Positions 53,035-61,378 of a stretch of DNA of 64,000 nucleotides are shown piece by piece. The stretch is taken from contig DASYKU010000008.1 in the NCBI GenBank assembly GCA_035995165.1, positions 1 to 64,000 of the forward strand. Reading direction: 5' to 3'. The stretch's first letter is position 1; each line of letters starts with the position of its first letter. The notes beneath the pieces were generated by a model. The model was not told the DNA's origin and searched no databases. It saw nothing but the letters and a program-made list of their open reading frames with translations. This DNA is from Mycobacteriales bacterium. GTDB taxonomy: Bacteria > Actinomycetota > Actinomycetes > Mycobacteriales > CADCTP01. Position numbers and translations under genes: made by a program.

Positions 53035-53356
53035 CACCAGGCCCATTCAAAGCACGACAGCGCAGAGCGTCGCGCCGCGTTCCCGCGGCCCGGCGCCCTG
53101 TGTCGTTGAGGGACACCGGCGCTGCCGACCGGTGCAGGAATTGCCCGCCGATACCGCCACCGGCCGGAATCGTTGTCGGCATGTGACGCAAAGGCACGCA
53201 TCCGTCCGGCCGTGATCCCGGGAGACAGGAATAGCGTGTCCGCGTCGCCGCGTCCCGCGGTGTCGCATACGTTGACTAAGTACGTCGTACGGATGACACG
53301 TAGGGTCTGGTGGCTAGAGTCCGGGACATCGTGTCGTGCCAGAAGGAGCAGCGCTC
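53035..53356. other. 322-bp intergenic region, ideR to S9 peptidase
   Basis: No gene seen. It contains TTGACT at 53272-53277, a GTACGTCGTAC palindrome at 53280-53290 and TAGGGT at 53301-53306. The spacing from TTGACT to TAGGGT (23 bp) is too long for a normal promoter, so the peptidase promoter is not resolved. Confidence 0.5.
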
Positions 53357-55453
53357 ATGAGCGAGCAAGCCGCATCCCCATCTAGCGCATCGACACAGCC
53401 TGGCGACACGAACGTTCGGCCGACGGAAGCAGTACCGGACACGCCGTTCGAGTCGCTCGATGACTACCTCGGGCTACGCCGGCTGAGCGGGTTGGCCCTG
53501 TCCCCGGACGGCATCCGGCTGGTGACCACCGTGGCCGAGCGGAGCCCGGACGGGAAGCGGTTCTCCACCTCCCTGTGGGAGGTGGATCCGGGCGGCCAAC
53601 GCCCGCCGTGCCGCCTGACACGCTCGGCGCCCGGTGAGGCGCACCCGGCCTTCCTGCCGGACGGCAGGCTTCTTTTCTCTTCGCGCCGTCCGGATGCGGC
53701 GGGCAAGCCGGACGAGGACACCGAGGACCGCGCGACGCTCTGGCTGCTTCCGGAAGCTGGCGAAGCCCGTCAGGTCGCACGGCGCGGAGGAGACATCGGC
53801 GACGTGATCGTCGCCCGTGACTCCGGCGACGTCGTCTTCACGGCATCGGCGCTGCCCGGAGCGACGACGGTCGAGGAAGACGAGGAGCGACGCCAGGCGC
53901 GCAAGGACGCCGGGGTGACGGCGATCCTGCATGAGGGTCATCCCGTCCGGTACTGGGACCACGACCTCGGACCGGCCGAGTCGCACGTGCTGTTCTCCGC
54001 TGCGCCCACCGTCGGCGACGGCCGGTTGACCGAGACCCAGGACCTGATCCCGGATCCGGAGGCCAGGGTCGGGGACAGCCTCGCCATCTCCCCCGACGGC
54101 CGCACGGTGGCCGTCGGCTGGCGCATCGACGAGCCGCGCACCGCCCATCGGGGCGCGTTCACGCTCATCGACACGACGACGGGAGAGCGGCGCCTGCTCG
54201 ACCTCGACGGGCAGTGGCTGTCCGATCCGGCTTTCTCCCCGGACGGCCGGAGCATCGTCTTCTTGCAGGAGACCCTCGGCAACTGGGAGTCGTGCCCGAG
54301 TCGCACGTTCCGGCTCGTCGACCTGGGCACCGGCGACGGCCGAGACCTGCTCCCCAGTGATGTCGGGTATTGGCCGGCCTCCCCCGTCTTCTCGCCCGAC
54401 GGGACCTTCCTGTTCTTCCTCGCCGACGAGGCCGGACACGCCCCGGTCTTCCGGTTGGAGCTCTCGACCGGTGACGTCGTGCGCCTGACCGCGGCCGGCG
54501 CGTACACCGATCTCGTGGTCAGCCCCGATGGCCAGGCGCTCTACGCGCTCCGGTCGACGGTGGACTCTCCGGCCGCCCCGGTCCGGATCGACCCTGCCCG
54601 GACCGACCAGCAGCCGGTCGCTCTGCTCGGGCCGCAGGCCGACATCCCGGTTCCCGGGACGTTCACCGAGGTCACCGCGACGGCCGAAGACGGCAGCCCG
54701 CTTCGCGCCTGGCTCGCGCTGCCCCTCGGGGCGTCGGCCGACGCCCCGGTCCCCTTGCTGCTCTGGATCCACGGCGGGCCGGTGAGCAGCTGGAACGCCT
54801 GGTCGTGGCGTTGGAACCCATGGTTGATGACCGCTCGCGGCTACGCGGTGCTGCTGCCGGACCCGGCGCTGTCGACCGGCTACGGCGTTTCCTTCCTGCA
54901 GCGAGGCTGGGGTGCGTGGGGCGCCCGGCCGTTCACCGACCTCATGACGCTGACCGATGTCACCATCGAGCGGCCCGACATCGACCGGTCCCGGACCGCG
55001 GCGATGGGCGGTTCGTTCGGCGGCTACATGGCGAACTGGATCGCCACCCAGACCGACCGCTTCCGCGCGATCGTCACCCACGCCAGCCTGTGGCACCTGG
55101 ACGCGTTCGCCGGCACCACCGACGAGCCCTCGTTCTGGCACCGTGAGTTCGGCGACCCGCTGGAGAAGCAGGAGCGGTACCTGGAGAACTCCCCGCATCT
55201 GCGGGCCGAAGGCATCCGCACGCCGATGCTGGTGATCCACGGCGACAAGGACTATCGGGTCCCGATCGGTGAGGCGCTGCGGCTCTGGAACGACCTCGGG
55301 CGGTTCTCCGTACCCGCGAAGTTCCTGTACTTCCCGGACGAGAACCACTGGATCATGACCCCCGGGCACGTCAAGGTCTGGTACGAGACCATCCAGGCGT
55401 TCCTCGCCGAGCGTGTCCTGGACCAGCCCTGGCAGCGTCCCGACCTGCTCTGA
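53357..55453 (+). CDS. S9-family peptidase, prolyl oligopeptidase/acylaminoacyl type
   Basis: 698 residues. A seven-bladed beta-propeller (about 50-420; repeated LSPDGIRL, FSPDGRSIVF, FSPDGTFLFF) gates an alpha/beta-hydrolase domain. Nucleophile Ser is in MGGSFGGYMANW, the acid in IHGDKDYRVP, and His in DENHWI. No signal peptide, so cytoplasmic. AAGGAG lies 8 nt before ATG 53357. Confidence 0.94.
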   Translation: MSEQAASPSSASTQPGDTNVRPTEAVPDTPFESLDDYLGLRRLSGLALSPDGIRLVTTVAERSPDGKRFSTSLWEVDPGGQRPPCRLTRSAPGEAHPAFLPDGRLLFSSRRPDAAGKPDEDTEDRATLWLLPEAGEARQVARRGGDIGDVIVARDSGDVVFTASALPGATTVEEDEERRQARKDAGVTAILHEGHPVRYWDHDLGPAESHVLFSAAPTVGDGRLTETQDLIPDPEARVGDSLAISPDGRTVAVGWRIDEPRTAHRGAFTLIDTTTGERRLLDLDGQWLSDPAFSPDGRSIVFLQETLGNWESCPSRTFRLVDLGTGDGRDLLPSDVGYWPASPVFSPDGTFLFFLADEAGHAPVFRLELSTGDVVRLTAAGAYTDLVVSPDGQALYALRSTVDSPAAPVRIDPARTDQQPVALLGPQADIPVPGTFTEVTATAEDGSPLRAWLALPLGASADAPVPLLLWIHGGPVSSWNAWSWRWNPWLMTARGYAVLLPDPALSTGYGVSFLQRGWGAWGARPFTDLMTLTDVTIERPDIDRSRTAAMGGSFGGYMANWIATQTDRFRAIVTHASLWHLDAFAGTTDEPSFWHREFGDPLEKQERYLENSPHLRAEGIRTPMLVIHGDKDYRVPIGEALRLWNDLGRFSVPAKFLYFPDENHWIMTPGHVKVWYETIQAFLAERVLDQPWQRPDLL

Positions 55454-55552
55454 TCGGGGCGCGTTCCACACCGGTAACATCGGGTTGATCTCGCGAGCCG
55501 GCGTCGTCTCGCTGCTGTCTGTGAGCCGACAACCGACCTCGAGAGGTGCAAC

Positions 55553-57028
55553 GTGGTCGCCAACCCCTGGGGTTTCCTGCGTCTGGCCCGGGCCGAGGCG
55601 CCGAAGCGACCCGTCGCGGAACGACTGCTGGACTGGGAGCCGGTCTACGGTCGGCCCGCCGCCGCGGACGTCCAGGTGCAGGCCAGCCGCTGCATGGACT
55701 GCGGTGTCGCCTTCTGTCACGCCGGCTGCCCGCTCGGCAACCTGATCCCGGAGTGGAACGAACTGGTCGCCGACGCCGACTGGCACAGCGCGAGCGAGCG
55801 ACTCCACGCCACGAACAACTTTCCTGAGTTCACCGGCTGGTTGTGCCCGGCCCCGTGTGAGGCGTCGTGCGTGCTCTCGATCAACGCCGACCCGGTTGCG
55901 ATCAAGCAGGTGGAGCTCGCGATCGTCGACCGCGCCTGGGACGAGGGCTGGGTCGAGTCGCGTGGCCCCGCCGAGCGGACCGGCAAACGGGTCGCAGTTA
56001 TCGGGTCCGGGCCCGCCGGGCTGGCCTGCGCCCAGCAACTGACCCGCGCCGGCCACGACGTGACCGTCTACGAGCGGTCCGACCGCCTCGGCGGTCTGCT
56101 CCGCTACGGCATCCCGGACTTCAAGATGCCCAAGGACCTCATCGACAAGCGGCTGGCCCAGCTGAGCGCCGAAGGCACCGAGCTCCGGGCCGGCGTCGAC
56201 ATCGGCGGCGAAGGCGGGCTGGACCCGGTCGAGCTCCGGGCCGGTGTGGACGCCGTCGTGCTCGCCACCGGCGCGCTGCAGCCGCGTGAGCTCGATGTCG
56301 CCGGGCGGGACCTGGACGGCGTCCATCAGGCGATGGACTACCTGCCGCTGGCGAACCGGGTCCGCACCGGTGAGCTCGGGGCGCCGCCCATCGATGCGGC
56401 CGGCAAGCACGTCGTGATCATCGGCGGCGGCGACACCGCCGCCGACTGCCTCGGCACCGCCAACCGTCAGGGTGCGGTCAGCGTCACCCAGCTCGACCAC
56501 AACCCGCGGCCGCCGGAGGCCCGGGACATCACAGCGAACCCGTGGCCGCAGTGGCCCAAGATCCACCGGACGTCGCCCGCACACGAGGAGGGCGTCGTCG
56601 AGTCGTGGGCGCGGGAGGCCGTCGAGGTCGTCGGCGACGAGGCCGGCCACATCCGGGCCGTGGTGGTCGAAGAAGTCCAGATCGTGCGCGTGGACGGACG
56701 CCGGGTCTTCCGTGCGGTCCCGGAGAGCCGGACCGAGATCCCCTGCGACCTGCTGCTGATCGCCGCCGGCTTCGTCGGCACCGAGCGCGGGTCCCTGCTG
56801 GATCGCCTCGACGTCGAGGTCGATCCCGAGCGTGGCTCGATGCGGGTGCGCGGAACCTGGGAGACCTCCGCTCCGGGTGTCTTCGCCTGCGGAGACGCAA
56901 CCCGAGGAGCCAGCCTGGTCGTCTGGGCGATCGCCGAGGGGCGGGCGTGCGCCGCGGCTGTCGACACCGCGCTGAGCGGCGCCACCGAGCTTCCGGCGCC
57001 GGTACGGCCGGGCGCCCGCCCGCTCTGA
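55553..57028 (+). CDS. gltD: glutamate synthase small subunit
   Basis: 491 residues. N-terminal iron-sulfur cysteines CMDCGVAFCHAGCPL and CPAPCEASC. FAD site VIGSGPAGLACA, NADPH site IIGGGDTAADC, C-terminal FACGDATRGASLVVWAI. It passes electrons from NADPH to the large subunit. The large subunit gene gltB is not adjacent, although the two usually lie together; it must be elsewhere. GAGAGG precedes GTG 55553. Confidence 0.94.
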   Translation: MVANPWGFLRLARAEAPKRPVAERLLDWEPVYGRPAAADVQVQASRCMDCGVAFCHAGCPLGNLIPEWNELVADADWHSASERLHATNNFPEFTGWLCPAPCEASCVLSINADPVAIKQVELAIVDRAWDEGWVESRGPAERTGKRVAVIGSGPAGLACAQQLTRAGHDVTVYERSDRLGGLLRYGIPDFKMPKDLIDKRLAQLSAEGTELRAGVDIGGEGGLDPVELRAGVDAVVLATGALQPRELDVAGRDLDGVHQAMDYLPLANRVRTGELGAPPIDAAGKHVVIIGGGDTAADCLGTANRQGAVSVTQLDHNPRPPEARDITANPWPQWPKIHRTSPAHEEGVVESWAREAVEVVGDEAGHIRAVVVEEVQIVRVDGRRVFRAVPESRTEIPCDLLLIAAGFVGTERGSLLDRLDVEVDPERGSMRVRGTWETSAPGVFACGDATRGASLVVWAIAEGRACAAAVDTALSGATELPAPVRPGARPL

Positions 57029-57111
57029 CCGCGCACAGATCGACCTGCCGAGTTCTCTGAGCCAGGCCGCCAGCGGTCGGGTGAGCCGGCTCAGCAGGCA
57101 CGTCCAGGGGT

Positions 57112-57696
57112 TCATGGCCCGCTCTGACGGCTCGCGTACCGGTCGGAGAGCGAGGGCAGCAGGGATGGGTCGGTGTCACTCTGGACCAGCTGCTGGAGCA
57201 TCGACGCGGCGGTGTGCCGAGGCTCCTCGATAAGGGTGTCGTCGACTGCGGCGCGGGCGAGCTCTGCGTCCCGGAGCCGGAACGCGGTCCACGCGAGCAG
57301 GAACAGCGGCTCGGCCCGGTACGGCGGCAGTGACCGCCGGGCCAGGTAGAGCCAGAACCCGATCCAGGCCGGGTCACGATTCGCCTCGACCTGCACCCAG
57401 CACCGGTCCCGCGTCGGCTCGTCGGTCAATGCCAGCACCAACGCCGCCGTATCCGTGCGGGAAAGGCGATCTCGGCGGGCGAAGGTCTCCCGCGCCGCCA
57501 GGAACCGCACCTCGGTCAGCCGTCGCCACGGCACGATGCCGCCGTCCTCGGCGATGCGTGCTGCGAACGTCATCTCGGCCCGCTCGAGCGCCCGCCGCAA
57601 CCGCACACGCCGGCCGACCGGTACCGCCAGGCTCAGTCGGGAAGGATCACCGGCGGCCGGACACCGGTTGGCCGCGAACGTGCGCGATGTCTCCAT
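57112..57696 (-). CDS. short DUF4192 protein, N-terminal half missing
   Basis: 194 residues. RVRLRRALERAEMTFAARIAEDGG through DRCWVQVEANRDPAWIGFWLYLARRSLPPY and LARAAVDDTLIEEPRHTAASML matches the C-terminal half of DUF4192 proteins, which are usually near 350 residues. The normal N-terminal motif about LVALPYLLGFHP is absent. Either a short form or a remnant. A shared promoter motif 48 bp upstream of ATG 57696 supports expression. Confidence 0.65.
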   Translation of the reverse strand: METSRTFAANRCPAAGDPSRLSLAVPVGRRVRLRRALERAEMTFAARIAEDGGIVPWRRLTEVRFLAARETFARRDRLSRTDTAALVLALTDEPTRDRCWVQVEANRDPAWIGFWLYLARRSLPPYRAEPLFLLAWTAFRLRDAELARAAVDDTLIEEPRHTAASMLQQLVQSDTDPSLLPSLSDRYASRQSGP

Positions 57697-57743
57697 GCAG
57701 CGACAGTTGCGTGAGACCGGTGCTGCAACCAGGTCGAGACCGT

Positions 57744-57776
57744 GATCTGTGGACGGCCGCGACAGCTGTGGACAAC
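57744..57776 (-). promoter_or_regulatory. paired GTCCACAG element, copy 1
   Basis: On the reverse strand TTGTCCACAG and CCGTCCACAGATC are 22 bp apart, 48 bp before the DUF4192-like start. The same pair lies 49 bp before the unknown gene at 57840-58805. The first box is a perfect actinomycete DnaA box. Confidence 0.65.
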
Positions 57777-57839
57777 CGTTCGATCGGTCCGCGTCGACCC
57801 GACCAGGATCGAGACTTCTCGGGTCGGCCGGGACTGCGG

Positions 57840-58805
57840 TCACCATGGAGTCGGCACCATCCACCGCACCGCAAGATGCTCGGCGGGAACGAGCGTCGGC
57901 AGCACCCAGCACCGCAGCTCGGACCCGATCGGCACATACGACGAGGCGTTGCTCTCCCAGCCGACTACGCTGCAGTCACCGGCGTCGTCGAGGACGACTC
58001 CCTCCCAGAGCGATGTCTCCATGACGATCACCCGCTTCCGCTTCGCCTCGGCCCACTGCTCCAGCAGCTGCCGTTCGCCGGGCGGCAGCACCGCCCTCCG
58101 CACGCTGACGTAGTCGGCGATCGCCGTACGCCACGGTTCGACCACGGCGCGCTCCTGCGTCGGCGGCGAGCTCACCGACCCCGGCGCGCCACCGGACCAG
58201 GGCTGGCGAGACCACCGGGACAGACGCTCCCGCAGCCAACGCGCGTGCATGACGCCCGCGAGCCGGGCCCGCTCGCACTGGCGACGCTGCGAACAGCCCA
58301 GAACGCACCTCAAGGCGCCCCACTGGCGGTCCGGGTCGGCCAGGCCGAATCGCTCCACCTGAGTCCAGGCCAGAGATGGCTGACCGGCGTCCTCGGCGAG
58401 GTCGGCGAGCAGCTCGATGGCGGACCGGCGGAACTCGCCCGGCCGTACGACCTCGCGAAGCACGTCCATGGCCTCGTCCGCGACGCCACGACGAGCGAGG
58501 GCGATGCCGAGCAGGACTGCCGGGCCGACATCCTTCGGCGGCAGTGCCGACCGCAGCAGCAGTCGCCACAGCGGCTCGCCTTCGGCCGCGGCGACCCACC
58601 AGACGTGTTGACACAGCTCGTCGTCCTGGAGGTGATCGAGCAGGGTCCGCACGGTGCGGTCGCCGATGACGCCGGCCTCGGCGAACTCGCGGGCCGACTC
58701 GGACAGGAACAACAACCGCTCAGCCAGCTCCGGAGCGATGTCCAGATCCGAGGCGGCGGAACGCACGAAACGGGCGCGTTGCTCGGGGCTTCGTGGTGCG
58801 GTCAT
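57840..58805 (-). CDS. protein of unknown function
   Basis: 321 residues, helical N-terminal two-thirds with ARM/HEAT-like spacing (LLDHLQDDELCQHVWWVAAAEG, ALARRGVADEAMDVLREVV), Arg-rich centre (RWLRERLSRWSRQPW), and a beta-rich end. No named domain. Its upstream region repeats that of the DUF4192-like gene, so the two may be co-regulated. Confidence 0.72.
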   Translation of the reverse strand: MTAPRSPEQRARFVRSAASDLDIAPELAERLLFLSESAREFAEAGVIGDRTVRTLLDHLQDDELCQHVWWVAAAEGEPLWRLLLRSALPPKDVGPAVLLGIALARRGVADEAMDVLREVVRPGEFRRSAIELLADLAEDAGQPSLAWTQVERFGLADPDRQWGALRCVLGCSQRRQCERARLAGVMHARWLRERLSRWSRQPWSGGAPGSVSSPPTQERAVVEPWRTAIADYVSVRRAVLPPGERQLLEQWAEAKRKRVIVMETSLWEGVVLDDAGDCSVVGWESNASSYVPIGSELRCWVLPTLVPAEHLAVRWMVPTPW

Positions 58806-58853
58806 GGCGGCACGGTGCCTCGATCACCGAGGGTTCCGGTATCCGCGATCCGC

Positions 58854-58884
58854 GATCTGTGGACGGTCGAGTCCCCTGTGGACA
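58854..58884 (-). promoter_or_regulatory. paired GTCCACAG element, copy 2
   Basis: On the reverse strand CTGTCCACAG and CCGTCCACAGATC, again 22 bp apart. A third related site, the palindrome GTCCACAGTGGAC, is at 58980-58992. Confidence 0.65.
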
Positions 58885-59002
58885 GCCATTTGCCGGACCC
58901 GCTTCGCTGCCGTACGACTGTCGCATGTCCATCTTCCGGCCGCTGCTGCGGCGGCTCACCGCACGACGGACCAATGCCGGTCCACAGTGGACGGTGCGAT
59001 GG

Positions 59003-60691
59003 CTATTTCGCGTCGGCGTAGCACCCGACGACCTTGCCTTCGAACGGGAATCTGACCGGCGTCGACCCGAATATCAGGCGAGTCGCTTCTTCCGCCGCCT
59101 CCACCACCGCCTGCGTGGCCTCCGCGGCAACTTCCGCCGGGCAGTGAAGCACCACCTCGTCATGCAGGAAGAAGACGATCTCAGCACCGGGCGCGGCACT
59201 CTCCAGCAGCCGACGCCGCAACGCAGCGAGCATCACGGCCGTCCAGTCGGCCGCGCTGGCCTGCACGACGAAGTTGCGGGTGAAGCGCCCGCGGTCACGC
59301 GCGGTCTGTCGGGCTCGGCTCTGTTCGACGACGCCGGCACCCGGCAGCGACGCGCGCTCCTGCGCGTCTCGCCAACCCGCGGAGGGAAGGGGCGACGTGC
59401 GACCCAGTCGCGAGCGGACCAGGCGCCCGATCTCGCCGTCGCGGGCCGCAGCTTCGACGTAGGCAACGGCGGTGGGGAATCGGCGGCGGAGCACCCCGAG
59501 GACCGGCGCGGCGTCCCCGCTCGTCGCGCCGTAGAGCGTGCCGAGCATCGCGACCTTCGCCCGGGAACGATCGCCGTCGAAGGAGTCGGCGGCAAGCGCC
59601 GCATACAGGTCGGTGGCCGTCGCGGCCTGAGCCATCCGCTCGTCGCCGGCGAGCGCCGCGAGGATGCGCGGTTCCAGTTGGGCCGCGTCAGCGACGACGA
59701 GGACGTGGCCGGAGTCGGCGTTCACGGCGCGGCGGAGGGCATGCGGGATCTGGAGTGCGCCACCACCCCGGCTGGCCCACCGCCCGGAGACAACACCGCC
59801 CACTATCCAATCCGGCCGGAAGCGGCCGTCCCGGACCCAGGTGTCCAACCAGGACCACCCGTTGGCGGCGTGCAGTCGTGCCAGCTCCTTGTACTCGAGC
59901 AGCGGTGCGACAGCCGGATGATCCAGGTGCTTGAGCACCCCGGACCTGGCGGAACTGATCGGCATCCCGGCGTGGGTGAATGCTTGGACGACGTCGGCGG
60001 GCGAGTCGGGATTCACCCGCCGGCCGTCGAAGGCCCGGGTGATGCGGTCGGCGAGTTCGGTCAGGCGCCGCGGCGGGAGTCCCGCCGGCGGCCTCGGACC
60101 GAGAAGCTCGGTCAGCACGCCGTCGTGGACGTCGGCGTGCCACGGCACACCCGACCGAGTCATCTCCACGGCGACGAGAGCGCACGCGGACTCGGCCGCG
60201 ACCAGCAACCGCATCCGCTCCGGAGCGGGCAGCGCGGACATCCGCCGCAGCTGGTCGGCGTGCACGGCCACGGCGGCGTCGATGGCGCTGGCTCCTCCCG
60301 GCAGCCCGGCCGCCGCAGCCGCGAAGAGGGACTGCTGGGCCTGCCGACTGGGCGGAGCCGGATCGTCCGGGACCGGCAGACCCGCGACTCGTGCCCAGGA
60401 CGCGGCGAGCGCGCGGGATTCCCCCCAATGACCGTCGAACGCGAGCAACAGACCCTCGGTCAGCGCGAGGTCGGTCGAGCGGGCGATGACCGCGCCGCCG
60501 TGGAGCAGCGCGGGATAGAGCAGCTCGCCGGACGGAAGGACCCATCGCACGCTCTCGGTCCGCTCCCGAGTGGCGATGGCCGAGGCGAGGTCGTCGACCC
60601 GTTCGGCGTCTCCGGCGGGCTGCCCGGTCTCGTCGACGAGCCGCAACCAGCCGGCTCCGCCGTCCTCTTCGGGCACCACGACGCACCGCAC
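59003..60691 (-). CDS. family A DNA polymerase-like protein, bifunctional 3'-5' exonuclease/polymerase type
   Basis: 562 residues. Polymerase motif A VADAAQLEPRILAALAGDERM keeps the catalytic Asp, though DAAQLEPR replaces the usual DYSQIELR. Motif B is RSRAKVAMLGTLYGATSGD and motif C FLHDEVVLHCP. The N-terminal 190 residues show an exonuclease-like region lacking clear DEDD acids. It is a second, shorter PolA-like enzyme of actinomycetes; role probably repair. No 5' nuclease domain. Confidence 0.88.
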   Translation of the reverse strand: MRCVVVPEEDGGAGWLRLVDETGQPAGDAERVDDLASAIATRERTESVRWVLPSGELLYPALLHGGAVIARSTDLALTEGLLLAFDGHWGESRALAASWARVAGLPVPDDPAPPSRQAQQSLFAAAAAGLPGGASAIDAAVAVHADQLRRMSALPAPERMRLLVAAESACALVAVEMTRSGVPWHADVHDGVLTELLGPRPPAGLPPRRLTELADRITRAFDGRRVNPDSPADVVQAFTHAGMPISSARSGVLKHLDHPAVAPLLEYKELARLHAANGWSWLDTWVRDGRFRPDWIVGGVVSGRWASRGGGALQIPHALRRAVNADSGHVLVVADAAQLEPRILAALAGDERMAQAATATDLYAALAADSFDGDRSRAKVAMLGTLYGATSGDAAPVLGVLRRRFPTAVAYVEAAARDGEIGRLVRSRLGRTSPLPSAGWRDAQERASLPGAGVVEQSRARQTARDRGRFTRNFVVQASAADWTAVMLAALRRRLLESAAPGAEIVFFLHDEVVLHCPAEVAAEATQAVVEAAEEATRLIFGSTPVRFPFEGKVVGCYADAK

Positions 60692-60765
60692 GAGCCCATC
60701 ATTCGCCGCGGTACCGACAGTTCCGCGTCGGCCCGCGAAGAGGCTCCGGCGGCACGGCCGGGATG

Positions 60766-61014
60766 TCAGCCGACGGCGCCGTCCGGACCGTGCGCCTCCC
60801 CCGCCCGCCGTCCGTACACGCCGGTCAGCAATGTCTCGACAGCTGTGAGCTCCTGGCGCAGCCAGCGGACCAGCGCGATCCGGTCGCTCAGCTCGTGCGC
60901 CCGGACCTCGCTGCGGAGGTCGGTGAGGGTCGTCAGGACCTGGTGGACCGCTGCAGCGAGTTCGCTGTCGACATCCCGTTCGCCGTTGCCCGTTGCCATG
61001 ACCACATCATTCAT
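60766..61014 (-). CDS. small protein of unknown function
   Basis: 82 residues, one long helical hairpin (ELAAAVHQVLTTLTDLRSEVRAHELSDRIALVRWLRQELTAVETLL). No domain. Lies 74 bp downstream of nothing conserved and upstream of the polymerase gene on the same strand. ATG 60999 is an alternative start. Confidence 0.6.
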   Translation of the reverse strand: MNDVVMATGNGERDVDSELAAAVHQVLTTLTDLRSEVRAHELSDRIALVRWLRQELTAVETLLTGVYGRRAGEAHGPDGAVG

Positions 61015-61378
61015 TCGCGCTGTCGATCTCGTTCGGTTCAGCGAAGATCGCTTTACGTGGTCGGTCGTGACTCAGAGCCAAAATCCGGCGGCTCACCGAG
61101 GCCGTTGGGGCACCACGGTGCGTTTGCGCGCAGTAGCCGTTCGTCCGATGATCGGTGTGGGCGTCCTGCTCTGGGCTCGGCGCGGTCGTGCCGTGGCACG
61201 GGAGGGCATGAGCGGAGTGGTCGTCCCTCGGACGACCGTGAGTAAATCGGATCGACTCGATGTCGGAACCCGCGGCGCCGGCACGTCGAGAAGAAAGGCG
61301 GTCGGGGTCCGGACAGCGCGTCAACTCGCCGGGTTCCACCTCGGTGTTCACTCAGAATGCATGAGGGCGGGGGTAGCC
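61015..61378. other. 364-bp intergenic region before the GH15 gene
   Basis: No gene seen on either strand. No convincing -35/-10 pair, palindrome or terminator was found. Confidence 0.55.

Noticed and set aside
53474..57115. Very long open frame on the minus strand (about 1200 codons)
   Set aside because: It is antisense to the S9 peptidase and gltD, both with clear motifs; its translation is Arg/Gly/Asp-rich without domains, as expected from GC-rich third positions.
57744..58992. Replication origin
   Set aside because: DnaA-like boxes are few, and no dnaA, dnaN or AT-rich unwinding element is present; they sit at fixed distance from gene starts instead.
58793..61378. 5' extension of the GH15 frame
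   Set aside because: The frame is open but antisense to the DNA polymerase; the GH15 domain starts after 61379, where a GGGGG ribosome site and GTG occur.
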